From assembly GCA_013696365.1 (NCBI GenBank), contig JACCYS010000021.1, positions 1 to 11,018 on the forward strand: 11,018 nt of DNA, in the 5' to 3' direction. The stretch comes from Nocardioidaceae bacterium (GTDB taxonomy: Bacteria; Actinomycetota; Actinomycetes; Propionibacteriales; Nocardioidaceae). Shown here one piece after another: positions 5,100-11,018 of the stretch; position 1 is the stretch's first letter; the number at the start of each line of letters is the position of its first letter. The notes under the pieces are model-generated. The model was not told the DNA's origin and searched no databases. It saw nothing but the letters and a program-made list of their open reading frames with translations. The translations under genes and the position numbers were made by a program.

Positions 5100-8000
5100 G
5101 TGAGTAGGTCCCGGTCCCAGCAACCAGCAGGCACCCCCGACGCCGAGCAGGTGCTGGCCCGGTTCTCCTCGTTGACCCGGGGCTGGTTCACTGGAGCTTT
5201 TGCCGCACCCACCTCCGCACAGGTCGGCGCGTGGGATGCGATCTCGTCCGGTGAGCACACCTTGGTCGTGGCTCCGACCGGCTCGGGAAAGACGCTAGCG
5301 GCCTTCCTGTGGGCGCTCGACCGGCTCGCCGGGCAACCGGTCGAGCCCGACCTGAAGCGACGCTGCAGGGTGCTGTACGTCTCCCCGTTGAAGGCGCTGG
5401 CGGTCGACGTCGAGCGCAACCTGCGGGCCCCCCTCGCTGGGATCCGTCAGGCTGCCTCAGGGCTGGGTCTGCCCGCCCCGGATGTCCGGGTCGGGATCCG
5501 CACCGGGGACACCCCGCCGGACGAACGGCGCCGGTTGGCCGCCCGCCCGCCAGACGTGCTCATCACCACGCCGGAGTCGCTCTTCTTGGTCCTGACCTCA
5601 CAGGCGCGCGAGTCGCTGCGCGGCGTACAGACGGTGGTCATCGACGAGGTGCATGCCGTCGCGGGCTCCAAACGCGGAGCCCATCTGGCGCTGTCGCTGG
5701 AGCGGCTGGACGCGTTGCTCGACTCCCCCGCGCAGCGCATCGGTCTGTCGGCCACCGTCCGGCCGACCGACGAGGTGGGCCGGTGGCTCGGCGGCGCGGC
5801 CCGCTGCAGGGTGGTGCAACCCCCGAGCGAGAAGCGTTTCGACCTGGGTGTTGTGGTGCCGGTCAAGGACATGAGCGACCTCGGCAGCACCGGTAGACCC
5901 GGCGGCGGTGAGGGGCCCGACGAGCCGGGTCAAGCGCCGTCCACATCGATCTGGCCGCACGTCGAGGAGCGGATCGCCGACCTGATCGGCCAACACCGGT
6001 CGACGATCGTGTTCGCGAACTCGCGACGGTTGGCCGAGCGGCTGACCGCCCGGCTGAACGAGATCGCCGCAGACCGCGCCGACGACGCGGATGCACACGA
6101 GAGCCAGCGACCCGATGAGGGACAGCCCGCCCGCCCCCCGGCCGAGGTGATGGCTCAAAGCGGCCAGTCGTACGGGACCGGCCAGCTGCTGGCGCGAGCG
6201 CACCACGGCTCGGTGAGTAAGGAGCAGCGGGCACTGATCGAGGACGACCTCAAGTCCGGCCGGCTGCCCTGTGTGGTGGCCACCAGCAGCCTCGAGCTCG
6301 GCATTGACATGGGGGCGGTTGACCTGGTCGTCCAGGTGGAGGCCCCACCGTCGGTGGGCAGCGGGCTGCAGCGGGTGGGCCGGGCTGGCCACCAGGTCGG
6401 TGAGGTGTCGCGCGGGGTGGTGTTTCCCAAGCACCGGCAAGACCTCGTGCAAGCAGCGGTGACCGTCGAACGAATGCGCGCCGGTCAGATCGAGTCGCTC
6501 GCCGTCCAGCAGAACCCGCTCGATGTGCTGGCCCAGCAGGTGGTGGCCATGGTGTCGATCGACGACCTCCAGGTCGACGACGTGTTTGCGACCGTGCGGC
6601 GCGCCGCCCCGTTCGCCACGCTGCCGCGCTCCGCGTTCGAGGCCAGCCTCGACCTGCTGGCCGGGCGCTACCCGTCGGAGGAGTTTGCCGAGCTGCGGCC
6701 CCGCATCGTGTGGGACCGCGTTGCCGGCTCGCTGAGTGGCCGCCCCGGTGCCCAGCGGCTGGCGGTGACCTCGGGGGGCACCATCCCCGACCGGGGCCTG
6801 TACGGGGTCTTCCTGGTCGGTGCCGAAGGCGCCGCCAGGCGAGTCGGTGAGCTCGATGAGGAGATGGTCTACGAGTCGCGAGTCGGCGACGTGTTCGCCC
6901 TCGGTGCCACCAGCTGGCGGATCGAGGACATCACGCACGACCGGGTGCTGGTCTCACCTGCACCCGGCCAGCCGGGACGCCTGCCGTTTTGGAAGGGCGA
7001 CGCCCAAGGCAGACCGGCCGAGCTGGGGGCCGCGCTCGGGGCCTTCGTCCGTGAGGTGTCCGGCGCCGCACCCGAGACGGCCCTGGAACGCTGCCGGCGC
7101 GCCGGTCTGGACGACTGGGCGGCCAGCAACCTGATGGGGTTCCTGGGCGAGCAGCGGGACGCGACCGGTCATGTGCCGCACGACCGGGCACTGCTGGTCG
7201 AGCGCTTCCGCGACGAGCTCGGCGACTGGCGGGTGGTGCTGCACTCCCCGTACGGCCTGCCGGTGCATGCACCGTGGGCGTTGGCGATCGGGGCTCGGCT
7301 GCGCGAGCGACTGGACGTCGACGGGCAGGCGATGGCCAGCGACGACGGCATCGTCATCCGGGTCCCGGACACCGACGCCGACCCACCCGGCGCGGAGCTT
7401 TTCATGCTCGAGCCCGACGACATCGACCAGCTCGTCACCACCGAGGTGGGCGGGTCCGCGCTGTTCGCGGCCCGGTTCCGCGAGTGCGCGGCGCGGGCGC
7501 TGCTGCTGCCCCGCCGCGACCCGGGCCGCCGCAGCCCGCTGTGGCAGCAACGGCAGCGCTCCGCACAGCTGCTCGAGGTCGCCCGGCGCTATCCCAGCTT
7601 TCCGATCGTGCTCGAGACCGTCCGCGAGGTGCTGCAAGACGTCTACGACGTTCCAGCCCTGACCGAGCTGCTGCGACGTGTCGAGGCCCGCTCAGTGCGG
7701 GTCGTCCAGGTCGACACGGTGACACCGTCGCCGTTCGCCCGGTCGCTGATGTTCGGCTACGTTGCGGCCTTCTTGTACGAGGGCGACAGCCCCCTGGCCG
7801 AGCGACGCGCAGCCGCCCTGTCGTTGGACTCCACGCTGCTGGCCGAGCTGCTCGGTCGCGCCGAGCTGCGCGACCTGCTCGACGAGTCGGTGGTCACCGA
7901 CCTCGAAGCCGAGCTGCAACGCCGCACGGAGCAGCGGCAGGCCCGAGACGCCGAGGGTGTTGCCGACCTGCTCCGCCTGATCGGACCACTGACCGCTGCC

Positions 8001-9758
8001 GAGGTGGCCGAGCGCACCCGGCCGGGGGCGCCGGTCGGCGACTGGTTGTCCGGCCTGCGCTCGGCTCGGCGGGCAGTCGAGGTGGTGATCGGCGGGCAGC
8101 CTTGGTGGGCGGTGGTCGAGGACGTTGCCAGGCTGCGGGACGCACTCGGTGTGCCGGTGCCACCGGGCCTGGCTGGCGCATTCAGCGAGCCGGTGGACGA
8201 CCCCCTCGGCGACCTAGTCTCGCGCTATGCCCGCTGCCACGGTCCGTTCACGGCCGACGAGGTGGCCGGTCGGTGGCGGCTCGGCCGCGCCGTCGTGCTG
8301 GACTCGCTGAGGCGACTGGCCTCGGCGGGGCGGGTGGTCGAGGGCGAGTTCCGTCCGGGTGGGCGGGGCAGCGAGTGGTGCGACAGCGAGGTCTTGCGCC
8401 GGCTGCGGCGGCGGTCGCTGGCCGCGCTGCGCGCCGAGGTCGAGCCGGTCGAGCCGGCGACGCTGGGCCGCTTCCTGCCGACCTGGCAACACGTCGGCGG
8501 TCGACTGCGGGGCGCCGGCGGCGTGCTGACCGTCGTCGAGCAGCTGGCTGGCTGCGCCGTGCCCGCGTCGGCATGGGAATCGCTGGTGCTGCAGGCACGG
8601 GTCGCCGACTATCAGCCGGCGATGCTCGACGAGCTGACCGCCGCCGGCGAGGTGATCTGGGCGGGCGCCGGCGGCCTGCCCGGTGCCGACGGCTGGGTGG
8701 GTCTGCACCTGTCGGACACCGCGACGCTCACGCTGCCGGACCCGATGCCGCTGGCTGAGCTCGGCGAGCTGCCGACCCGCGTTGTCGAGGCCCTCGCAGG
8801 CGGCGGGGCGTACTTCTTCCGCCAGCTTTCGCAGGTGGTCGGCGCCACCGACGACGATGCCGTGCACACCGCCTTGTGGGAGCTGGTCTGGTCCGGGCAC
8901 ATCAGCAACGACACGCTTGCGCCGCTGCGGACGCTGACCAGCGGCAGCAGGGGTGCGCATCGCACGCGCCGCAGCACGCCCCGCGCGCGCTACCCCACGC
9001 CGGGCGGACAGCGAGGCAGAGTTGGCCGGGCGGGCCGGATGGGGCGTGCCCCGCTGCCATCGCGGTCTGGCCCGCCGACGGCGGCAGGTCGCTGGTCACT
9101 GCTGCCCGACCGGGACAACGACCGGACGCTGCGCACCCATGCGGCCGCCGAGCTGCTGCTGGAGCGGCACGGGGTGCTGACCCGCGGGGCGGTGGTCAGC
9201 GAGCGCATCGACGGTGGCTTCGCCGGGGTCTACAAGGTGCTGTCCGCCTTCGAGGACGCCGGCCGATGCCGCCGCGGCTACTTCATCGGCTCACTGGGTG
9301 CCGCCCAGTTCGCCGGGGCGGGCGCGGTCGACCGGCTGCGCGCCGAGGCGGGCGATGCCAGCGAGCAGCTCGCCGCACCGCGACGGGCGCTCACGCTGGC
9401 CGCCACCGACCCGGCCAACCCGTACGGTGCGGCCCTGGCCTGGCCGGACAAACGTGCCGGCGAGCCCGGCACCGGCCACCGGCCGGGGCGCAAGGCGGGT
9501 GCGCTGGTGGTGCTGGTGGACGGGGCGCTGGTGCTGTACGTCGAGCGGGGCGGCCGGACGCTCCTGACGTTCAGCGCCGACGACGAGCAGCTGGGCCCGG
9601 CGGTGGACGCGCTTGCGCTCGCGGTGCGCGACGGGTCTCTGGGCAAGGTGACCGTCGAGCGCGCCGACGGGGCGCAGGTGCTCGGGACGCCATTGGGCGG
9701 GGCGCTGGAGCTGGCCGGCTTTCACGCCACGCCTCGCGGGCTGCGGCTGCGCGGCTGA
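5100..9758 (+). CDS. lhr: Lhr family superfamily-2 DNA helicase, full length with C-terminal extension
   Basis: A 1552-residue ATP-dependent 3'-5' DNA helicase of the Lhr (large helicase-related) family, linked to DNA repair in mycobacteria and close to the roughly 1500 residues usual there. The N-terminal helicase core is complete: motif I APTGSGKT (58-65), motif Ib TTPESL (156-161), motif II DEVH (182-185), motif III SAT (217-219), motif IV STIVFANSRR (about 301-310), motif V ATSSLELGIDMG (394-405) and motif VI QRVGRAGH (424-431). A winged-helix/beta-barrel block follows, with the conserved GATSWRIEDITHDRVLVSP stretch (Trp606), which completes Lhr-Core. The remaining about 700 residues match the Lhr C-terminal module of tandem winged helices. 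It is broken by a basic Gly/Arg/Pro linker near 1281-1330 that looks disordered. Two other low-complexity inserts lie near 262-282 and 325-350. The GTG at 5100 is chosen because it gives a normal N-terminus outside the upstream gene. A TTG at 5070 is a poorer option. Confidence 0.95.
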   Translation: MSRSRSQQPAGTPDAEQVLARFSSLTRGWFTGAFAAPTSAQVGAWDAISSGEHTLVVAPTGSGKTLAAFLWALDRLAGQPVEPDLKRRCRVLYVSPLKALAVDVERNLRAPLAGIRQAASGLGLPAPDVRVGIRTGDTPPDERRRLAARPPDVLITTPESLFLVLTSQARESLRGVQTVVIDEVHAVAGSKRGAHLALSLERLDALLDSPAQRIGLSATVRPTDEVGRWLGGAARCRVVQPPSEKRFDLGVVVPVKDMSDLGSTGRPGGGEGPDEPGQAPSTSIWPHVEERIADLIGQHRSTIVFANSRRLAERLTARLNEIAADRADDADAHESQRPDEGQPARPPAEVMAQSGQSYGTGQLLARAHHGSVSKEQRALIEDDLKSGRLPCVVATSSLELGIDMGAVDLVVQVEAPPSVGSGLQRVGRAGHQVGEVSRGVVFPKHRQDLVQAAVTVERMRAGQIESLAVQQNPLDVLAQQVVAMVSIDDLQVDDVFATVRRAAPFATLPRSAFEASLDLLAGRYPSEEFAELRPRIVWDRVAGSLSGRPGAQRLAVTSGGTIPDRGLYGVFLVGAEGAARRVGELDEEMVYESRVGDVFALGATSWRIEDITHDRVLVSPAPGQPGRLPFWKGDAQGRPAELGAALGAFVREVSGAAPETALERCRRAGLDDWAASNLMGFLGEQRDATGHVPHDRALLVERFRDELGDWRVVLHSPYGLPVHAPWALAIGARLRERLDVDGQAMASDDGIVIRVPDTDADPPGAELFMLEPDDIDQLVTTEVGGSALFAARFRECAARALLLPRRDPGRRSPLWQQRQRSAQLLEVARRYPSFPIVLETVREVLQDVYDVPALTELLRRVEARSVRVVQVDTVTPSPFARSLMFGYVAAFLYEGDSPLAERRAAALSLDSTLLAELLGRAELRDLLDESVVTDLEAELQRRTEQRQARDAEGVADLLRLIGPLTAAEVAERTRPGAPVGDWLSGLRSARRAVEVVIGGQPWWAVVEDVARLRDALGVPVPPGLAGAFSEPVDDPLGDLVSRYARCHGPFTADEVAGRWRLGRAVVLDSLRRLASAGRVVEGEFRPGGRGSEWCDSEVLRRLRRRSLAALRAEVEPVEPATLGRFLPTWQHVGGRLRGAGGVLTVVEQLAGCAVPASAWESLVLQARVADYQPAMLDELTAAGEVIWAGAGGLPGADGWVGLHLSDTATLTLPDPMPLAELGELPTRVVEALAGGGAYFFRQLSQVVGATDDDAVHTALWELVWSGHISNDTLAPLRTLTSGSRGAHRTRRSTPRARYPTPGGQRGRVGRAGRMGRAPLPSRSGPPTAAGRWSLLPDRDNDRTLRTHAAAELLLERHGVLTRGAVVSERIDGGFAGVYKVLSAFEDAGRCRRGYFIGSLGAAQFAGAGAVDRLRAEAGDASEQLAAPRRALTLAATDPANPYGAALAWPDKRAGEPGTGHRPGRKAGALVVLVDGALVLYVERGGRTLLTFSADDEQLGPAVDALALAVRDGSLGKVTVERADGAQVLGTPLGGALELAGFHATPRGLRLRG

Positions 9759-9798
9759 CCGGTGTCCGCCCGCCAAACCGCCCGTCGACACCGGGTCA
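9756..9798 (+). terminator. Probable terminator hairpin after lhr
   Basis: TGACCGGTGTC (9756-9766), beginning on the lhr stop codon, pairs with GACACCGGGTCA (9787-9798). This gives an 11-bp stem with a single bulged G and a 20-nt C-rich loop. There is no U-run, as is common for terminators in high-GC actinobacteria. It lies in the convergent gap (9759-9909) between lhr and clgR, where termination is expected. Confidence 0.6.
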
Positions 9799-9848
9799 GC
9801 CGGCCTGATCACAGCCGGAGTGAACGGCCGCCGTCCCGCTCAGGTGCA

Positions 9849-9875
9849 CCGATTGTGCAAACTGCAAAGCATCGG
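9849..9875. terminator. Second, weaker stem-loop in the lhr/clgR convergent gap
   Basis: CCGAT (9849-9853) pairs with ATCGG (9871-9875). Inside, TGCA-AAC-TGCA forms a second 4-bp stem, separated from the outer one by a small internal loop. Placed 35 nt beyond the clgR stop codon, it could act on the clgR transcript or in both directions. The stem is short and the call is tentative. Confidence 0.3.
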
Positions 9876-9909
9876 CCTGGCGTGCGCACCGCGGTGTCGT
9901 GTTGCGGAG

Positions 9910-10272
9910 TCAGGCCGCGACGACCACGTCGCCGTGTCGATCAGAGGTGCCCAGCGGCACCTGCTGCTCGATCGACTCCACCGCCAACGCCAACCGGCGC
10001 TCGTCGCCAGAATGTCGCGACAGCCGGGTCTCCTCGATAACGAGCCGGTCGCTGACGTCGCGCAGCACCGCCGACAGCGGCACCTGCAGGGCGGTGCACA
10101 GCGCAGCCAGCATCTCACTGGAGGCTTCCTTCTGGCCACGCTCGATCTCGGAGATATAGCCGAGGCTCACCCGCGCCGCAGCCGAGATCTGCCGCAGGGT
10201 CTGCCCCTGGCGCATGCGGCGTTGGCGGAGCACGTCGCCGATCACGCTGCGCAATGCGAGCTGGTCGCGCAT
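9910..10272 (-). CDS. clgR: ClgR, XRE-family HTH transcriptional activator of proteolysis genes
   Basis: A 120-residue helix-turn-helix regulator. The HTH spans about residues 10-70 (IGDVLRQRRMRQGQTLRQISAAARVSLGYISEIERGQKEASSEML). The stretch AARVSLGYISEIERGQKEASSE is highly characteristic of ClgR. In Streptomyces, corynebacteria and mycobacteria ClgR activates clp protease and, variously, lon and repair genes under stress. The C-terminus is VVVAA. In Streptomyces the two terminal alanines of ClgR make it a Clp substrate, so this copy probably keeps that feedback. The ATG at 10272 is preceded by a perfect GGAGG (10279-10283) six bases upstream, the best ribosome binding site in the window, so the start is secure. 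The gene is 84 nt downstream of cinA in the conserved order pgsA-cinA-clgR and converges with lhr. No close match to a ClgR box (CGC-N5-GCG) was found in its own upstream region. Confidence 0.93.
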   Translation of the reverse strand: MRDQLALRSVIGDVLRQRRMRQGQTLRQISAAARVSLGYISEIERGQKEASSEMLAALCTALQVPLSAVLRDVSDRLVIEETRLSRHSGDERRLALAVESIEQQVPLGTSDRHGDVVVAA

Positions 10273-10330
10273 CGTGCACCTCCGTGATAGCCCTCATGGC
10301 CCGCTGCCTCGCGGCCGCGGCAAGACCTTC

Positions 10331-10360
10331 ACCGTACCCCGAGCGGCGTTGCGCGGTCAG
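10331..10360 (-). promoter_or_regulatory. Candidate clgR promoter
   Basis: On the minus strand CTGACC (10360-10355) and TACGGT (10336-10331) are separated by 18 nt. They resemble a -35 (four of six) and an actinobacterial TANNNT -10. The -35 overlaps the cinA stop codon. Transcription would start near 10324, leaving about 50 nt of leader before clgR, in which a 10-bp palindrome CGCGGCCGCG (10310-10319) lies. A separate clgR promoter would fit its stress control. Moderate-to-low confidence. Confidence 0.35.
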
Positions 10361-10860
10361 TCGGCGTACCTCGGCGCGTCGCCCGGTCCGATCTCGTTGA
10401 GCAACAACACCAGCGCCGCCCGAACCGTTCCCGCACGTACCGCGTCGCGGTCACCTGGCAGGTCGAGGATTTGATTGACGACCTGCTGAGGGCCGGCGAC
10501 AGCCACATGCACCGTGCCGGCCGGCTGCCCTTCGCTGCCGTCCGGACCGGCGACACCGGTCGCTGCGACCCCCCAGTCAGCGCCGAGAACCGACCGCGCT
10601 TGGCTGGCCATGACACGGGCGGTTGCTGCGGCGACGGTGCCGTGCTGGGCGATCACGTCGGCAGGCACGCCGAGCAGGTCGACCTTGAGGTCGCCTGCAT
10701 ACGCAACGATCCCACCACGAACGACACTGGACGCTCCCGGCGCGGCCACAAGCGTGGCGCACAGCAGTCCGCCGGTCAGGGACTCGGCGGTGCCGACGCT
10801 CTGGTGGGTCCCCGCAAGCATGGTCAACACCTGGCGGGCGTATGACGGCAGGCTGATCAC
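10357..10860 (-). CDS. cinA: CinA C-terminal domain protein, nicotinamide-nucleotide amidohydrolase (PncC type)
   Basis: A 167-residue protein consisting only of the CinA C-terminal domain. The family deamidates nicotinamide mononucleotide to nicotinate mononucleotide in pyridine nucleotide recycling. Visible family marks are GTAESLTGGLL (23-33; the Ser of AES is the expected nucleophile), VVRGGIVAYAGDLKVDLLGV (47-66; Tyr and Lys of the active site region) and ATGVAGPDGSEGQPAGTVHVAV (100-121). The N-terminal molybdopterin-binding-like domain of long CinA proteins is absent, which is normal for actinobacterial copies. The GTG at 10860 overlaps the pgsA stop (GTGA, 4-nt overlap), which fixes the start and shows translational coupling. 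There is no separate ribosome binding site. Although named for competence, nothing here implies DNA uptake. Family and domain call are secure; enzymatic activity is inferred from relatives. Confidence 0.95.
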   Translation of the reverse strand: MISLPSYARQVLTMLAGTHQSVGTAESLTGGLLCATLVAAPGASSVVRGGIVAYAGDLKVDLLGVPADVIAQHGTVAAATARVMASQARSVLGADWGVAATGVAGPDGSEGQPAGTVHVAVAGPQQVVNQILDLPGDRDAVRAGTVRAALVLLLNEIGPGDAPRYAD

Positions 10861-11018
10861 CCGCGGCTGGCTGACTGATTGGGGGCTGCGGAACGCCGCA
10901 GCGCCAACGCGCGAAGGACATAGTCCGCCCCGGTCACCACCGTCAGGACGACCGCGGCGGCCATCACCGTGAGCAGCAGCGGGTCGAGGGCCTGCGGCAG
11001 CGGCACCAAGAAGGCGAT
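10857..11018 (-). CDS. pgsA: CDP-diacylglycerol-glycerol-3-phosphate 3-phosphatidyltransferase, C-terminal end (cut by window edge)
   Basis: The last 53 residues of a membrane protein: hydrophobic IAFLVPLPQALDPLLLTVMA, then AAVVLTVVTGADYVLRALAL and a short polar tail ending SASRG. The TVVTGADYV segment near the end of a final transmembrane helix is typical of actinobacterial PgsA. PgsA makes phosphatidylglycerophosphate, the precursor of phosphatidylglycerol and cardiolipin. Its placement directly before cinA and clgR supports this, since pgsA-cinA-clgR is a recurrent actinobacterial gene order. The catalytic CDP-alcohol phosphotransferase motif lies outside the window, so the enzyme class is inferred from the tail and the neighbourhood. 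Confidence 0.8.
   Translation of the reverse strand: MAFLVPLPQALDPLLLTVMAAAVVLTVVTGADYVLRALALRRSAAPNQSASRG

Noticed and set aside
5598..6938. A 446-codon open frame on the minus strand inside lhr
   Set aside because: It lies opposite the conserved helicase motifs II to VI of Lhr, has a His/Gln/Arg-rich composition and no recognisable domain. It is a shadow of codon bias.
7274..8758. A 494-codon plus-strand open frame inside lhr in another phase
   Set aside because: It is extremely Arg/Ala/Gly-rich, typical of a shifted reading of a GC-rich gene; the Lhr frame is uninterrupted through the same region. No frameshift in lhr is needed.
9759..9909. A small gene between lhr and clgR, such as the DUF3046 gene often found near clgR and recA
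   Set aside because: No open frame with a credible start and family pattern is present. The 151-nt gap holds only the two stem-loops.
10302..10313. CGC-N6-GCG in the clgR leader as a ClgR autoregulatory box
   Set aside because: The spacer is six bases rather than the five of the known ClgR core, and the site lies downstream of the candidate promoter.

Overview
The window comes from a high-GC actinobacterium. The evidence is the GC-rich sequence with G/C in most third codon positions, the frequent GTG starts, the gene order pgsA-cinA-clgR, a two-part Lhr helicase of the mycobacterial/streptomycete type, and a SigE-family sigma factor. I cannot place it below the phylum. Ten protein genes are visible, two of them cut by the window edges. 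I saw no tRNA, rRNA, CRISPR array, insertion sequence or phage gene.

Left part (1-2933, minus strand): a membrane-export operon. A NodI-like ABC ATPase comes first, then two paralogous ABC-2 (NodJ-like) permeases. The junctions are very tight: a 1-nt TGATG overlap, then a 4-nt gap. A major facilitator (MFS) transporter follows on the same strand and runs off the left edge. Between the exporter and the MFS gene lies a perfect 21-bp inverted repeat with a 6-nt loop (287-334), which covers the likely MFS start codon.

Centre (3166-5047, plus strand), divergent from the exporter across a 232-bp gap: a SigE-family ECF-like sigma factor overlaps by 11 nt a gene for a single-pass membrane protein. 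That protein carries extracytoplasmic Asp-box (BNR, beta-propeller-like) repeats and a Pro/Thr/Ser-rich stalk. It sits where an anti-sigma factor or sensor is expected but has no recognisable anti-sigma domain. Both start codons are preceded by exactly the same 18-nt sequence, ACGACAGGGGCGGTCATG. This is the most unusual local signal in the window.

Right part: after 52 nt, a full-length lhr helicase gene (5100-9758, plus strand). A convergent 151-nt gap with a probable terminator hairpin follows. Then come clgR, cinA and the 3' end of pgsA on the minus strand, in the order pgsA > cinA > clgR. cinA and pgsA overlap by 4 nt, and clgR has a good ribosome binding site and a candidate promoter of its own. 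ClgR controls Clp/Lon proteolysis genes in other actinobacteria, and this copy ends in the two alanines expected of a protein that is itself a Clp substrate.

Most of the window is ordinary chromosomal core. The part worth follow-up is the sigma factor/Asp-box membrane protein pair with its repeated translation start, beside the divergent exporter operon and its hairpin.
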